A stretch of DNA of 64,000 nucleotides from Gymnorhina tibicen (lineage: Eukaryota > Chordata > Aves > Passeriformes > Artamidae), in NCBI GenBank assembly GCA_013399875.1, contig VXAZ01009368.1:68607-132606 (forward strand), read 5' to 3'. Position numbers and translations under genes: made by a program. Below the pieces are notes generated by a model. It saw nothing but the letters and a program-made list of their open reading frames with translations. It was not told where the DNA came from and did no database searches. Within the stretch, counting starts at the first letter, position 1; every line of letters starts with the position of its first letter. Positions 35,562-47,200 of this stretch are shown one piece after another.

Positions 35562-38500
35562 CTGTGGGAAAGAAAACAAGTATTGGTTTGGGTTTTTTCC
35601 CTGCATATATTTCAAGGAATAATGCTGATTTTGACAACTTGAATAACACAGAAATACACTGGACTTTTGTAGTTTGACTTTATTAACGCCCTGTGTTCCC
35701 TACCTCACGAAGGAAGAGATACCACCATATGATGTGTCCAAGGACAGTCTGTGTCAACAGATTTAATGGGAGAAAGCCAATAAAGCAGCAGCATGCCAGA
35801 TGAAACTGCTTGTCTCTGGGAAAAATGTACTCAGGTGAGCACTGGACCTGGGAGCCCCAAGGAACTCAAGACTTCTCCCAGCTCTTCCAAGAAATAAGAA
35901 GCAGCAGCCTGTGCCCAAAACACATCAAAGCGATGTGACACCTTATGCTGGACTTGACTATTTCCCCAAGATGCAGAGGAAGATGTTAGGTGCCCTTTGA
36001 GAAATCTGTCACAGCAATGACTTCCCACAGGAAGATATTTCTGATTCGCACCTGATGAACCATCCTGTGAGATGCTGAGGCACAGAAGGCATTTCTACCA
36101 ACAGACTGCAGCACACAAGTGCAAAGGCTGTTGGCTTTGAGAGCATCCAGTCCACAGAACCACCATTCCAATAGTTTGTTCAGTCCCCTCTCTCAGCAGC
36201 CAAAAATCCCTCACATAAGAATGTTAAATTAACTTAGGGGGATTTATCAGTAAACTGGCAATCCATGCATAACAAACCAAACTTGTATCAGAAAGAGATG
36301 GACAAGTAGAGCAGTACTGGTAAATGTGTTTTTCATCCTCAGGAGACAATTACCAGAAAGAAACAAGTATTACTGCTGCAGAGCATTTTTAAGATTTTGA
36401 TTATCGTAAACACATCAAGCCTTGAAATCTCAGAAATTCTATACGTATTTCCCTCATAAAAATTAAGATATTAACACCAGAGCAAGTATCGGGTCTGCGA
36501 GTAACAACGTACACATCTAATTAAAATATACTTTCTCTTACGTCAAATAATACCAAATTTAAGGTGGCCAACAGAGATGAAAACGGACACTTGTACAATT
36601 CTGAATCAAAAAGACCCACCTTGAATCATTTTGAGATGTTTCTTCTTCTTCTTCTGGAGGTCCAAAATCAGCAATCGCCAGTAAGTCCTCGACCTGTAAG
36701 CATGTGAAGGCAACACATATTAAGGATCCTGTTTAAATCTGATTTGTTCACAAACAGACAAGTATCTAACAGCAAATATGTTCTTTTCTATGTTTGGAAT
36801 ATTTAGCAAAACCACTTCAAAACAGCCTTTTCCTTCATTTACATGGAACTGCTTATACTTCTTGCCTGGGATGTTTTTGTCAAACAGTGTAATGGATCCA
36901 GAGATTCCTACGAAGTTTTTTGCCTTATGTGCATTATGAACCCTTGGCTAGGGATTGTCTGACGTATATAATTTTTGGTTTATTCGTTCTTACCTCAGTC
37001 TTGCAAATCCTTTTTCATAACATCCTTACACTGAGATTTTTTTCACCTTTTCTCCCTTTCTGCAAGTTTGCATTTCTCTTATATGTAACTAGGGAATTCC
37101 AAAATCCCTTTTAAAATGGCATCTAACCAGTAAATGCTGCAAATCTATTGTATGCAGTGCTTGCAGACTATAAATAATTCTGAAAATTTTCTCTCGTTTG
37201 GAATTTTATTTCAGCTTTTCTTTACATTAATTCCTGTCTAATTCATTGTATTATTCCAGGAGTTTAATTGTATGTTTTTTCCCTTACGTACAATACTTAA
37301 AAACCAAGGTCAGCAAGTTATTCAAATCTATGATTGACATAAATCTGATGAACCACGAAGTGGGAGAAAATGATCCATCTATCTGCTTCCCAGTGTCATT
37401 CCCTGACAGAAGTGATATAAAGAGGGTTTTTACTTGTCTTTTGTGAAACTCAGAATTTTTCTGACCACAGAAAGTTCAACCAGATCATTGCATTTCTAGA
37501 GAATCTGAAATTCTTTTTATCCCTTCCAGGTCTGCTCATGCACACTGCAGGAGCCCGTAAGTCTCTAACAGTAACTGGCTGTAACAGTGACACTATTATA
37601 AATAATAAGGCACTTCAGGGCACAGAAACATGAACATGTTCATTTCAACTTCTGTTCACATCAACAGCTTGAGGAGACGTTTCTCATTAAATTCTACTCA
37701 TTGGTGTCATCTTTCTCTTCTGGAAATCTCACTGTTTTAGAGATCTCGCTTCACACTCCCAATGACAGCAAATTCCTAGGAAACATCATTATTCTAGTAA
37801 TACGTCAACTAGTTAAAACTATCAACACCTTGACAGGAAACATGAAATAGTAAAGACAATTTTAAAAGTGAAGGGAAAAAATGTAGTATGAATAAGCCTC
37901 CATACCCTATGCAAAGATTTGCACTTCCCTAGAAACATTTTAACAATTCACAGATGGAAAAAGACACAGGGAAAAAAATAAAAAATAAAACCATCACTGG
38001 TTATTCAATTGAATCTTAAAAAAACGTAACATTTAAAATGCAGACAACAGCTCCTCCAACCTCATTTCTATAATCATATACACCAGGTAACCATATATTA
38101 TTCCTTAAAACAGTGATTCAATTTTTTCAAATTTCTTCATTGGCCTAATGATACAGCATGCAATTCTTCTACATATTATATAGGCATCAATCTTACTCAA
38201 GATTGTTAAAATGCCTTGCAACTATAGACTAATTTTTAATGTAAATTGGTACAGCAACTAAACGATCAGCTCTCTCCTAAGTCACTATATTTGTACATTG
38301 AGTCAAAGATTAGAATTACCTCTTTTACAGCTGCAGCTTCTTTGTCTTTTATAAATACTACTGGGGGTACGTTTCCTACAATCTGCTGACTCTGCAGAAG
38401 ATACCTGCAAAAATACAGCATTCACCAGCATGAGTATCAGTATAGCATCTCCAGGACAAGTAAAAGGTGTTAAATTAAATCCAGCAGTCCTGTACATTGA

Positions 38501-41500
38501 AAGATGTGGCTTGCAAAATTTTCAGTCTGATGGGGAGCTATTCAGGTTAGTGCTAAGCAGTACATCAGTGCAGAACCCCAACTTCGAATGCATAGCATAC
38601 AAAAACTACAGGCTGCAGGTCCAGCTGAGTATTGATGATACCAGGGATGTCTGTATCTATATGCATAGGCTGGCACAGGTCTTTCCCCACTTCATTTGGT
38701 ATCCTTACCCCCCCTGTAGGGATAAGAGCAGTGGGGGATAGAGCCCTCAGAGCAGGGCAGGACAACTTATCCTATGTGCTAGCTGCAGGAAGGACTGACA
38801 GGGCTCCCCTTGTCTTCTTCCCAGCCAGAAACTTTCCTCCTTAAAGAGTGGAAGCTGTGGAGTAGAAGAGAGGACTATGCTGGAGCAGGAATTACACAGC
38901 TTAGGGAAACAGGGGGAAAGGAAATGGCTTTACAAGTATGCCTGTATGCCACCTTCCACATGGGTGAAGTCCTGAACTTCCAACAGACTGGCTGGATAGC
39001 AGAGGGAAAGCCAAGTAAAGGAGGGAAGAGACAAAAATCTCAATGATACCCTGAAAACTCACCGGACTCTGTGTTGGAAAAATGGGCAAAAGCATCACAA
39101 TACATGGTAGCATTCTGAATTTTGTGGGTTTTTTTAGTATCAGTATTGTGAAGGATTTCTGTAATAATAGTCATCCCTTCTGGAGTCCCAAATCATCCCC
39201 AGCAATCAGAACTGCCCACTGAATCTGCAAGGAGATCCTTGTAGTTGCCAGTCCTTTGTGCAGCATCCCATTCTGGGCTACTGTCCCACACAGCCTGTCC
39301 AGCCACCACCACCAGGACATGGAGTGAAACCTCACCCATACTCCTCTTGCTTTCTGCTCAGCCCACTACAACCCTGGGAAAGCACAGAAGCCAAATAAGC
39401 CAGCTGTGCTCCAGAAAAAGTTCACACAGCTGGTCTGTCACAGCCACCCTTCCCTGTGAGGCTCATAACAGGAGATGCTCTACTCCAAGTATGTAAAAAC
39501 CTAAAGCATCCCAGTAGATCAGGTCTAGATTGTCAGAAATGAGAAATGGTACTTAAGAAAAGGCTCTGGATTCAGGAAGTGGCCGGTCTATCCCACAGCA
39601 GTACCGTATACGAGGAGCGCTCTTTCGCAGCACACTTTCAACGTAACTTTCCTTCTCCATAGCGGAAGCAGGGTTCCAGTACACGCGACATGCTGAAAAG
39701 TTGGATGACAGGGACACCTATAAAAAAGCCAAATCTGTCTTTAAAATGATATGTATACACACACACTTCATATACAATGAAGTCTCCGATGGATTGCAGA
39801 AAGCCTACTAGAAAATTTCTTTTGATAACAGAAGTAATGACGTCAGACCAGAATCAGTTCATGAGTAAATCAGGACTGACCTACGCCCAGCCATGTCCCA
39901 GTGCAGCACAAACACTGTGCAGCTATAAAATGTGTATTGTATTGGGAAGAAGGCTGTGTAAGTTGTTTAATGTATAGCAATGCCTCCTGAAAGTGCTGTG
40001 TCTTGCCCACACCAGCCAGCATTTTTATGTGTGATCTGAGACAAGCAATCCTCAAAGCCCTAGACAGACAGAAATACTCTGTGAAGGATATTGCACATAT
40101 AGAGCCAAAACTCATCTTGCCCATGTAATTTTGAACACTTGTCTGACAACAGAATGGATTCAGCTGCCAAAACCACCTATTGCAATCATGAATGACAAAG
40201 CTTTTGTCATAGATGCAGCTATGAGGTACCATTTTTTTTCCATGCTTCTAATATCAAAGCTAAGTCCACCAAGCTTTTAAGCCAAACACTGGTATAATTT
40301 AATCTTTACAGAACAGCAAATGTAGAAGATAAAAACTACAGACAACAAACAAGACTGTGGAGACTGACTTAGTTCTTGTATCAGAGCTCTAACATCCCTT
40401 TCAAATCCACAAATTTGAAACCACTAGCTACAATTACATACAAATCTGAATTCTTTCTCAGATCTTGCTTGACAATGACATTTTCTTAGGCTTGCCCTTT
40501 TTTTTAACTAATCTCAGGCATCACTTAGGTCTTCTGCCTGTAATGTTGCTGGTGAGTGACACAAGGAGGTGAGAACTCTCACACAGCTGAAAGAAGAAAA
40601 GACTCTTGGAAAGATACACGTATGTTGGTAAAACCAAGCTCCTCCTTCTGAAAGGACAAGGCAAAGAGTTCATGTCTGAGTAACAGAAAAAAAATTCATA
40701 CCAGAAGAACCACCATTTAATTGGCCTAAGTTGTATTTGCATTAGAGTGGCAAAGTTCTCCTAAGCCAGGTACTACAGTGGCAAAGCTCTCCTAGTGTGT
40801 ACTCCAGAGCCTGATCTTGCTGCACTCTGCCACATCAGAAGCAATGCAGTAAAACTCCTCTTGCACACATCACAACACCCAGGGGAGCTCCTTTGCTACA
40901 TCCATGCCAACCTCACAACGTAATCAGAGTGGCTCAGCGCAAGCTGTAGCTTTGGCACTCGCCTTGCAGATTTCCAGCTTGAGATCATAAAATTCTTGAC
41001 TGACTTCACAGGTAGTTGCCATCTCTAACACAGCTTTATGAATGAGACCATTCAAGGCTCTGCAGCGCACGTTATCTTCTTTCCTCGTTTTTGTCAGGTC
41101 ATTTTTCATTACAATGTCCAACTTGGTTGGTTTATACAACTTTAAAAAAGAAACAAAAAACATATTAACCAGTAGTTACACACTTGTACTAGGCAACTAT
41201 ATACAGTTTCATGCACTTTACTAAGTATGCTCTTATTTCATTATTGCAGCTGTGATGGCTTTATATAGGTCCTATGTATCAAGTGTTTCAATAAAAAATA
41301 CTTCTGTTCACAAAATCTTTGACATTCGTGTACTTCTGTCAAAGTTGCTAAAGTTCCTTTTGTATTTCATAGCAAGTTATGAAGCTCCATAGATCTGTTT
41401 TCTCAAATACAGCATGTATTGACTGAAAAGCTTTGCTTGTTTGAAAAAACAAACATTAAAAAAAATTTTCATTAAACGAAGCTCATAGAAGTTTTAATCT

Positions 41501-42929
41501 GGATCAGTACTCAGGAGTATGCAAGAGAGCATTGATGCTAGCAAAGATGAAAGATCGGTATGATCAGTATGGAAGAGGAAACAGCCATGGGGAGCCAAAT
41601 GGCAATCCTATTACAGTCAAACTGGAGCCCTACTGTTTGTTCACAAAATCCTGCTATTTCTCCATCAAAAAATGCTTGGAAGTTAGAATCAATGGCAGAA
41701 ACACAAGTCTGTTCCTCCTGGCACAAATAAACACATTGCCTTAAGAGCTTGCACTTACCGTTTGCGATCCCAGGGTAGGGCTGGCATACCAGAACTTCTT
41801 TCTTTTGGGAAAAGGAAAGGAAATCAGCTTTATCTTTCAGCAGCTCAGAGAAACAAGCATTCCCTGTGTAATTAATATTCCACCTGCCTGAAAGCACACC
41901 ACAACACCCAAGTTTTCATGCAAGTAGCTCTCCCCACAGCTAGGGTGTGGGGAACAGTGCTTCCTATCCACAGCTGAAGCTGCACATAGACAGCAAGGGG
42001 GTGGAAAAGAACGTCTCTGAGGTTTCTTTAGATTCACAGAATCTTTAAGGTTGGAAAATACGGCTAAGATCGTCAAGTCCCACTATTAACCCAGCACTGC
42101 CAAGTTCAGCACTAAACCATGTCTCTAAGCACCACTTCTACACGTTTTTCTGAACACTTCCAGGGACAGTGATTACAACACTTTCCTGGGGATCCTGTTC
42201 CGTTGCTTGACCATTCTTCCCTTTCAGTGAAGACATTTCTCCCAGTATCCAATCTAAATCTCCTTTAGTGCAACTTCAGGCCATTTCCTCTCGTTCTGTC
42301 ACTTGTTACATGGAAGAAGAGAATGACCCCCACCTGGCTATAACCTCCTTTAAGGCTGTTGTAGGGGGAGATAAGGTCCCCCCGAGCCTCCTTTTCTCCA
42401 GACTAAACACCCCCAGCTCCCTCAGCTGCTCCTCACAGGATTTGTGCTCCAGACCCTTCACCGTTGCCCTTCACCGGACACGCTCCTGCACCTCGATGTT
42501 TTTCCTGTACTGAGGGGCCCAGAATTGGACACAGCACTCGAGGTGTGGCCTCACCAGTGCCAGTCACTGCTCTGGTCCTGGACACACTATTGCTGATACA
42601 GGCCAGGGCCATTTGCCTTCTTGGCCACCTGGGCACACGTTCAGCCGCTGCCGACCAGCTGAGATCGGCGGCTCGGGGTCGGTGTCTCTCTCTCCTCCGC
42701 GCTACCGGGGCCGCGGGAGCGCCCGAGCCCCACAGCCCCCCTTACCCCAGCGCCCACAGCCCACCCCGCCAGAGCCCCGCACCCCGGGAGGGCCCCGCTC
42801 CCGCCGGCCCCGCACCTACTTATTCTTGCGGAGCATTTTCCGCAGCAGGTTCCTGGGGCCGCCCAGGGCGGCGGAGCTGCGCAGGGCCCGGCACCACCGT
42901 GGCACCGCGGCCCCCCGGGCACCCCACAT
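35165..42929 (-). CDS. RBFA: RBFA, mitochondrial ribosome-binding factor A (seven coding exons)
   Basis: Exons 42929-42820, 41801-41759, 41139-40963, 39717-39605, 38404-38320, 36693-36620 and 35561-35165 join in frame to give 332 residues; human RBFA is about 343. The N-terminus is rich in Arg, Ala and Trp with no acidic residue in the first 36, as expected for a mitochondrial targeting peptide. [15 protein letters not shown] and LYKPTKL lead into the KH-like RbfA domain (about residues 50-165), with [22 protein letters not shown] and VYW motifs. The C-terminal third has a Glu run, a Lys-rich stretch and an acidic tail. In other vertebrates the protein binds the mitochondrial small-subunit rRNA near its 3' end and promotes its maturation. 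All junction phases agree. Confidence 0.96.
36620..36693 (-). CDS. RBFA: RBFA coding exon 6
   Basis: Acceptor GCTTACAG, then [20 protein letters not shown] and QNDS; donor GTGGGT. The LLA-ADFGP motif matches mammalian RBFA. It includes a run of five Glu codons. Confidence 0.93.
38320..38404 (-). CDS. RBFA: RBFA coding exon 5
   Basis: Acceptor TTTTTGCAG, then [20 protein letters not shown] and KEAAAVKE; donor GTAATT. The NVPP-VFI pattern is characteristic of vertebrate RBFA. Confidence 0.93.
39605..39717 (-). CDS. RBFA: RBFA coding exon 4
   Basis: Acceptor TTTTTTATAG, then [19 protein letters not shown] through RKSAPRI and the first two bases of an Arg codon; donor GTACTG. It has 37 codons plus two bases. 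Confidence 0.93.
40963..41139 (-). CDS. RBFA: RBFA coding exon 3
   Basis: Fifty-nine codons, LYKPTKLD through LKLEICK, core of the RbfA KH-like domain. The acceptor is TTTTTTAAAG. The exon end is AAG followed by GCGAGT, a GC rather than GT donor, and the next exon continues in phase 0. Confidence 0.93.
41759..41801 (-). CDS. RBFA: RBFA coding exon 2 (43-base exon)
   Basis: The acceptor CCCAAAAG precedes A AAG AAG TTC TGG and the donor GTAAGT follows ACG. The exon encodes [14 protein letters not shown], matching the KKVWYESPSLGSH block of mammalian RBFA. It is small and was found by the WY motif. Confidence 0.92.
42030..42640 (-). mobile_element. CR1 LINE 3' fragment in RBFA intron 1
   Basis: Minus-oriented CR1 (ATTCACAGAATCTTTAAGG, TTAACCCAGCACTGCCAAG, CTCCTTTTCTCCAGACTAAA, GGGGCCCAGAATTGGACAC). 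It fills most of intron 1 (41802-42813) and ends about 175 bases from coding exon 1. Confidence 0.92.
42820..42929 (-). CDS. RBFA: RBFA coding exon 1 (start codon, targeting peptide)
   Basis: The ATG at 42929 opens [12 protein letters not shown], which matches the MW start of mammalian RBFA. The exon ends AAGAATAA before donor GTAGGT (42819-42814), phase 2. It has 36 codons plus two bases. Confidence 0.9.
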
Positions 42930-42942
42930 TGCTGCCCTGGCC

Positions 42943-42982
42943 CACGGCACGGCACGGCACGGCACGGCACGGCACGGCACGG
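42943..42982. repeat. (CACGG)n pentanucleotide repeat upstream of the RBFA start
   Basis: Eight copies of CACGG, beginning 14 bases upstream of the RBFA start codon. The related array at 43513-43537 reads (GGTAC)n instead. Confidence 0.93.
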
Positions 42983-43511
42983 CGAGTTGCCGCCTCAGCT
43001 CCGGCTGTGGCTCCGGCTGTGGCTCAGGATCCGGCTGCGGCTCCCCCTGTCGGCACGGAGGCCCGGGCCGGCGGCTGGGGATGTCCCGGCCGGTCCCGGA
43101 GTGAGGGAAGAAGGAGAGAGGGAAGGAGGGAGAGAGGCCGAGCCGCCCTGAGGCTGGGCAGGGCTCGCACTCACGCGGAGCGCTTCGGCCCGGGGAGGGA
43201 ACACGCACGCAAGGGTCGGGAGTGCTGCCGGAGCGGCGGGAGGAGCCGCTCCCACACGCCGGCTGCGCTTGTGCCAGGTGTGCCAGGCGGTTCCTCTAAT
43301 ACATGATTTACGTGTCCTTCCATTCGCTGCTGCATCGGTGGACAGTTGTAAGGGGATGCGAGGAAAGTAAGTGACACTGAGGCAAGACTCTGGGCTCTGG
43401 AGTTTTACATTGAAGATCAAGAAAAAACACTGCAGTTTTCCACACACAGTCGCTGTTGGGTATTTAAATACATTAAACCTGTGCTTTATATATTTTTTCT
43501 GTATAATACTG
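42982..43511. repeat. 530-base direct repeat, copy 1
   Basis: This block (GCGAGTTGCCGCC to TGTATAATACTG) recurs at 43536-44065, offset 554 bases. Translated frames of the two copies are identical where compared. A single N (43512) and a short pentanucleotide array separate them. Confidence 0.95.
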
Positions 43512-43512
43512 N
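43512..43512. other. Single ambiguous base (N) between duplicated blocks
   Basis: One N lies exactly at the junction between the end of copy 1 and the (GGTAC)n array before copy 2. This position suggests a scaffold join or error-corrected gap. Confidence 0.95.
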
Positions 43513-43535
43513 ACGGTACGGTACGGTACGGTACG

Positions 43536-44065
43536 GCGAGTTGCCGCCTCAGCTCCGGCTGTGGCTCCGGCTGTGGCTCAGGATCCGGCTGCGGCTCCCC
43601 CTGTCGGCACGGAGGCCCGGGCCGGCGGCTGGGGATGTCCCGGCCGGTCCCGGAGTGAGGGAAGAAGGAGAGAGGGAAGGAGGGAGAGAGGCCGAGCCGC
43701 CCTGAGGCTGGGCAGGGCTCGCACTCACGCGGAGCGCTTCGGCCCGGGGAGGGAACACGCACGCAAGGGTCGGGAGTGCTGCCGGAGCGGCGGGAGGAGC
43801 CGCTCCCACACGCCGGCTGCGCTTGTGCCAGGTGTGCCAGGCGGTTCCTCTAATACATGATTTACGTGTCCTTCCATTCGCTGCTGCATCGGTGGACAGT
43901 TGTAAGGGGATGCGAGGAAAGTAAGTGACACTGAGGCAAGACTCTGGGCTCTGGAGTTTTACATTGAAGATCAAGAAAAAACACTGCAGTTTTCCACACA
44001 CAGTCGCTGTTGGGTATTTAAATACATTAAACCTGTGCTTTATATATTTTTTCTGTATAATACTG
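43536..44065. repeat. 530-base direct repeat, copy 2
   Basis: Second copy of the 42982-43511 block. It continues without a break into the 3' flank of dehydrogenase copy A. It is possibly a false duplication created by assembly; see findings. Confidence 0.95.
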
Positions 44066-44138
44066 TGGGATAATTACACAGAAAGTGATCAAATGATTGT
44101 TTCTGCACTGATGGCATTAATCCTAAGTGCAAGGTGCT

Positions 44139-44292
44139 TTAGAGCAGCACCTCACGAGGGATAGGAAGACCCGCCAGGCCCGCCTCTATGCTTTCTGCCA
44201 TTTCCTCCATCATAACCCAGCGTGTCTCCTTGGTGGCACTTCCGATGTGAGGAGTTATTATAACATTCTTCAGCTTTAACAAGGGGTGGTCC
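44139..44292 (-). CDS. Copy A coding exon 5 (last)
   Basis: Acceptor [29 protein letters not shown] through REVLL and stop TAA at 44139-44141. It is one codon shorter than the last exon of copies B and C. Confidence 0.94.
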
Positions 44293-47200
44293 CTGGGAGA
44301 GGAAAAGAAATGCTCAGGTAGTCACTCACAGCACATTCATCTGTTATTTCATCACCTGCAGGCAGCCAGGGAAATACGTAAAATAATAATTAAAAATAGA
44401 ACAAAACCTAATTGCATGACCCAAGCATATTCAGAGGAGTTCAAAGTGCTGCCTAGCTTGGTGGGGCTTTATGCAACAAATCCCCCAAATGAATGAGTGT
44501 GAATTTTATTTAGCTGGGACAGAAGGATTAGGGACATGGTTTCAGCAGGACTAGTGCACATACCTCACGTACTCCTACTAACAAAACTATGCAACTTTTC
44601 ACACACTCACAAAATTTTACTCAGTTTGAACATCACACACACATACACCCTTTTATATTTAACTTAAATACATGTCCTACCTTGGCAAAGGTTCAGGATA
44701 TGTAACATCCAGAGCAGCTGCCCTAATAACTTTGTTTTGAAGGGCTTCCACCAAAGCATCCTGATCCACTACCAGTCCTGGGTTACAGTAAGAAGGATAT
44801 GTTTATTTTCGCTTTCTCATTACTATGGGAACACTTAAATGTTTTACTGCAATATGACCATGGGCGTCTAAATAAACTAGTAATCAGAAAATTTACAGAA
44901 AATTTCAGAGGGACAGACTCTATATTAGATGTTTTCCCAGGACTTGTCAAGCCAGCAAACTTTAATTGTTAACCTGTTTTGTTTATTCTGCACCTTACCT
45001 CTGCTGATATTAATAAGAATAGCAGTGGGTTTCATCAGCTCCAGCTCCCTCTTCCCAATCAGTTTGTGTGTCTGTGGAGTTAGATTCACAGCCAGCAACA
45101 CAAAATCTGACTGCTGGAGCAAATCATCTATCTTCTTACAGTAAACAGCTCCAACAGCACTTTCTTCTTCCTTTTTTCTGAGGGAAAAATCCCAAAATTA
45201 AACTGCAGTAGCAAGAAACAAGGGAAATATCAAATCACCATAAAGAAAATGTTTGTTTATTGTTATCATCTCTGCATAGTGCAAAGCAGTTAGCTGGTTG
45301 TCTGAAACTCAGTAAAGACAAAGGTCAAGCTATTTCCCACAATACCAAGTGAACTGTACACAAAGGTCCAGTACTACACCTGTGGGGATGGAAAGTAAGA
45401 AATGGGTATCATGTAAATGCACTGAATAAATGATAAACCAAATGCATTTGTGTCACAATTTCTGCTTATAATGGGGATTCTTTTCCTACCCGAAAGCAAG
45501 ACTGATGTCTTGTGAAAATTAAGAAATTTAAGTAAGTCATGTGAAAATTACTGAGGAAACACACAAAGAAAGAGCAGGGGTTAAATCTTCTCAAATCTAT
45601 GTCAGCAACAGCCTGATTGCTCTGTGCATCAGTGCTGATTCACTGAAATCACACGCTGCAGGACCTGCTGGTGCACTCGATCTGTATCAGGCTGGCTCTC
45701 ATCAAATTCCCACAAAAGAAAATAATGGAATGGGCCTGATGGGAGCACAGGGGCACAGGACACGTACACCTCACCTAGAAGACAGCAAACAGACTGGCAA
45801 GTCCAACCCTTTATTGTCACGTGGCTTTGGAAGGGTGAGATGTCTGTGCCTGAATCCCTGCCTCACCTAGGTCACAGGAGTTAAGTCCTCCCAGTTTTCT
45901 CCTTTCCCCAGTCCATTGCAATGTCACCACCATGACAGGAAGAACTCGGGAGCCCCAGCTAACAGGGAGAACAGTGAGATATATCTCTCCCATTCTTTCC
46001 TGACTTTCTTTCTGTATAAATTGGGAAATCAATGACCATCTTGAAACAACTGTATGTACTTTACCACTTGAAATAAAGAGCACTGTAAAAAGTGAAAGCA
46101 CAGTGAAAAATACAAATAACACATAAAAGCAGTGACAAAATAGAGTTGCCAAGGAGCTGCAACCAGCTTTACCTCTGATTTCTGTTGTGGTACAAAATCT
46201 TCATTTCAAAGGCTTTGGCTCTTTCAGCCACTTTGTAACCAATGGTGCCCATTCCCACGATCCCCAGGGTTGCTCCAGAAACCTGAACCCCCAGCCAGTC
46301 AGCAGGGAAATACTCTGTCTCAGGGGAGACTGCCATCTCATGGCCTTGGAAGAGGAAAAGAAGAATTATGTCATGTAAGGGATGTTCCAGTATCTGGTTA
46401 CTTTTTTTTCCCCTTCTTTTCATTGATGGACAAGGCAGAAGCACAGGAGCAGTAATATATTGTCATCGTGTTTCAGGACAAGAAGTGAGTAATGCTGCAG
46501 TGTACACATGGCTGCTGACACTGATTTCTTGCTCAGTAGAGAAACATACCCAGCCTCTCCTTGGCAGGCAAGGAGGCAAGGAAGGTAAGGCCAAAGCAGC
46601 AGTAAGGCCATCCGGTTCCCAGCTACCTAGCAGATACACCAGGGTTGGCAGGGAAAAGAAACACAGAACATGGTGGGCAGATTTCTGGACAGCTTGTTCA
46701 TAATGACTCAGATACATGGCAACTTGGCAAAGACAGTCTTCAAGCCTCTTTGAAAATACATTCTTTTAGTCCCCTTTTATTATGACTTGAAAAGCAAGAC
46801 TGCAATGAACAAGTACAATGAATAAGTGGCTGTGGGCTGAGGGAGACGAGGCCTGGATTTAGGGCTGTCCCAAGAAGGAAAAGCTCTACCTTGCCAGTTT
46901 GCCGGTTTGGAAATGGAATGCAAGTTATTGTCAACAAGACAGATTTGTCTTAACTTCTTCCTTTTCCCCTATTTTCTATATTTCTAGTTTTAAGCATACT
47001 TTTGCATCAGCACACATTTTCTGCATGTTTTGAAGTCATCTTTTCTATGAAAAGACTAAGAGCATTTTAGTTATTACCTTCCACAAGTCTCCTGGAAGAT
47101 GCCAGCAACAAAGCCATCCCCAAGTCTGCAGTGTCAGTGGAAACAATAAATGGAGTATTGGCCACCTTCACACCATAGCTGGAGAGGAGTTTCAGGTCCA

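Larger units (their letters stand above)
35562..41758 (-). other. RBFA introns 2-6
   Basis: Intervening sequences 35562-36619, 36694-38319, 38406-39604, 39718-40962 and 41140-41758. All are AT-rich and contain no other exon or clear repeat that I recognise. Open frames in them are short and unsupported. Confidence 0.8.
42641..43330 (-). promoter_or_regulatory. RBFA: RBFA CpG-island promoter and exon 1 region
   Basis: A very GC-rich stretch spans the first coding exon and its upstream flank. It includes a minus-strand GTGAGT donor at 43174-43169, which could end an alternative untranslated exon, and a plus-strand GTAAGT at 43367-43372 just outside the island. Large open frames on both strands are attributed to base composition. 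Confidence 0.75.
44293..47077 (-). other. Copy A introns between coding exons
   Basis: Introns 44293-44680, 44778-44998, 45178-46172 and 46345-47077. No further gene or clear mobile element was seen in them. Confidence 0.8.

Noticed and set aside
42464..43860. Plus- and minus-strand open frames of up to 280 codons around RBFA exon 1
   Set aside because: These are compositional frames in a CpG island, partly repeated because the 530-base block is duplicated. Only the short MWGARG frame connects to RBFA splice structure.
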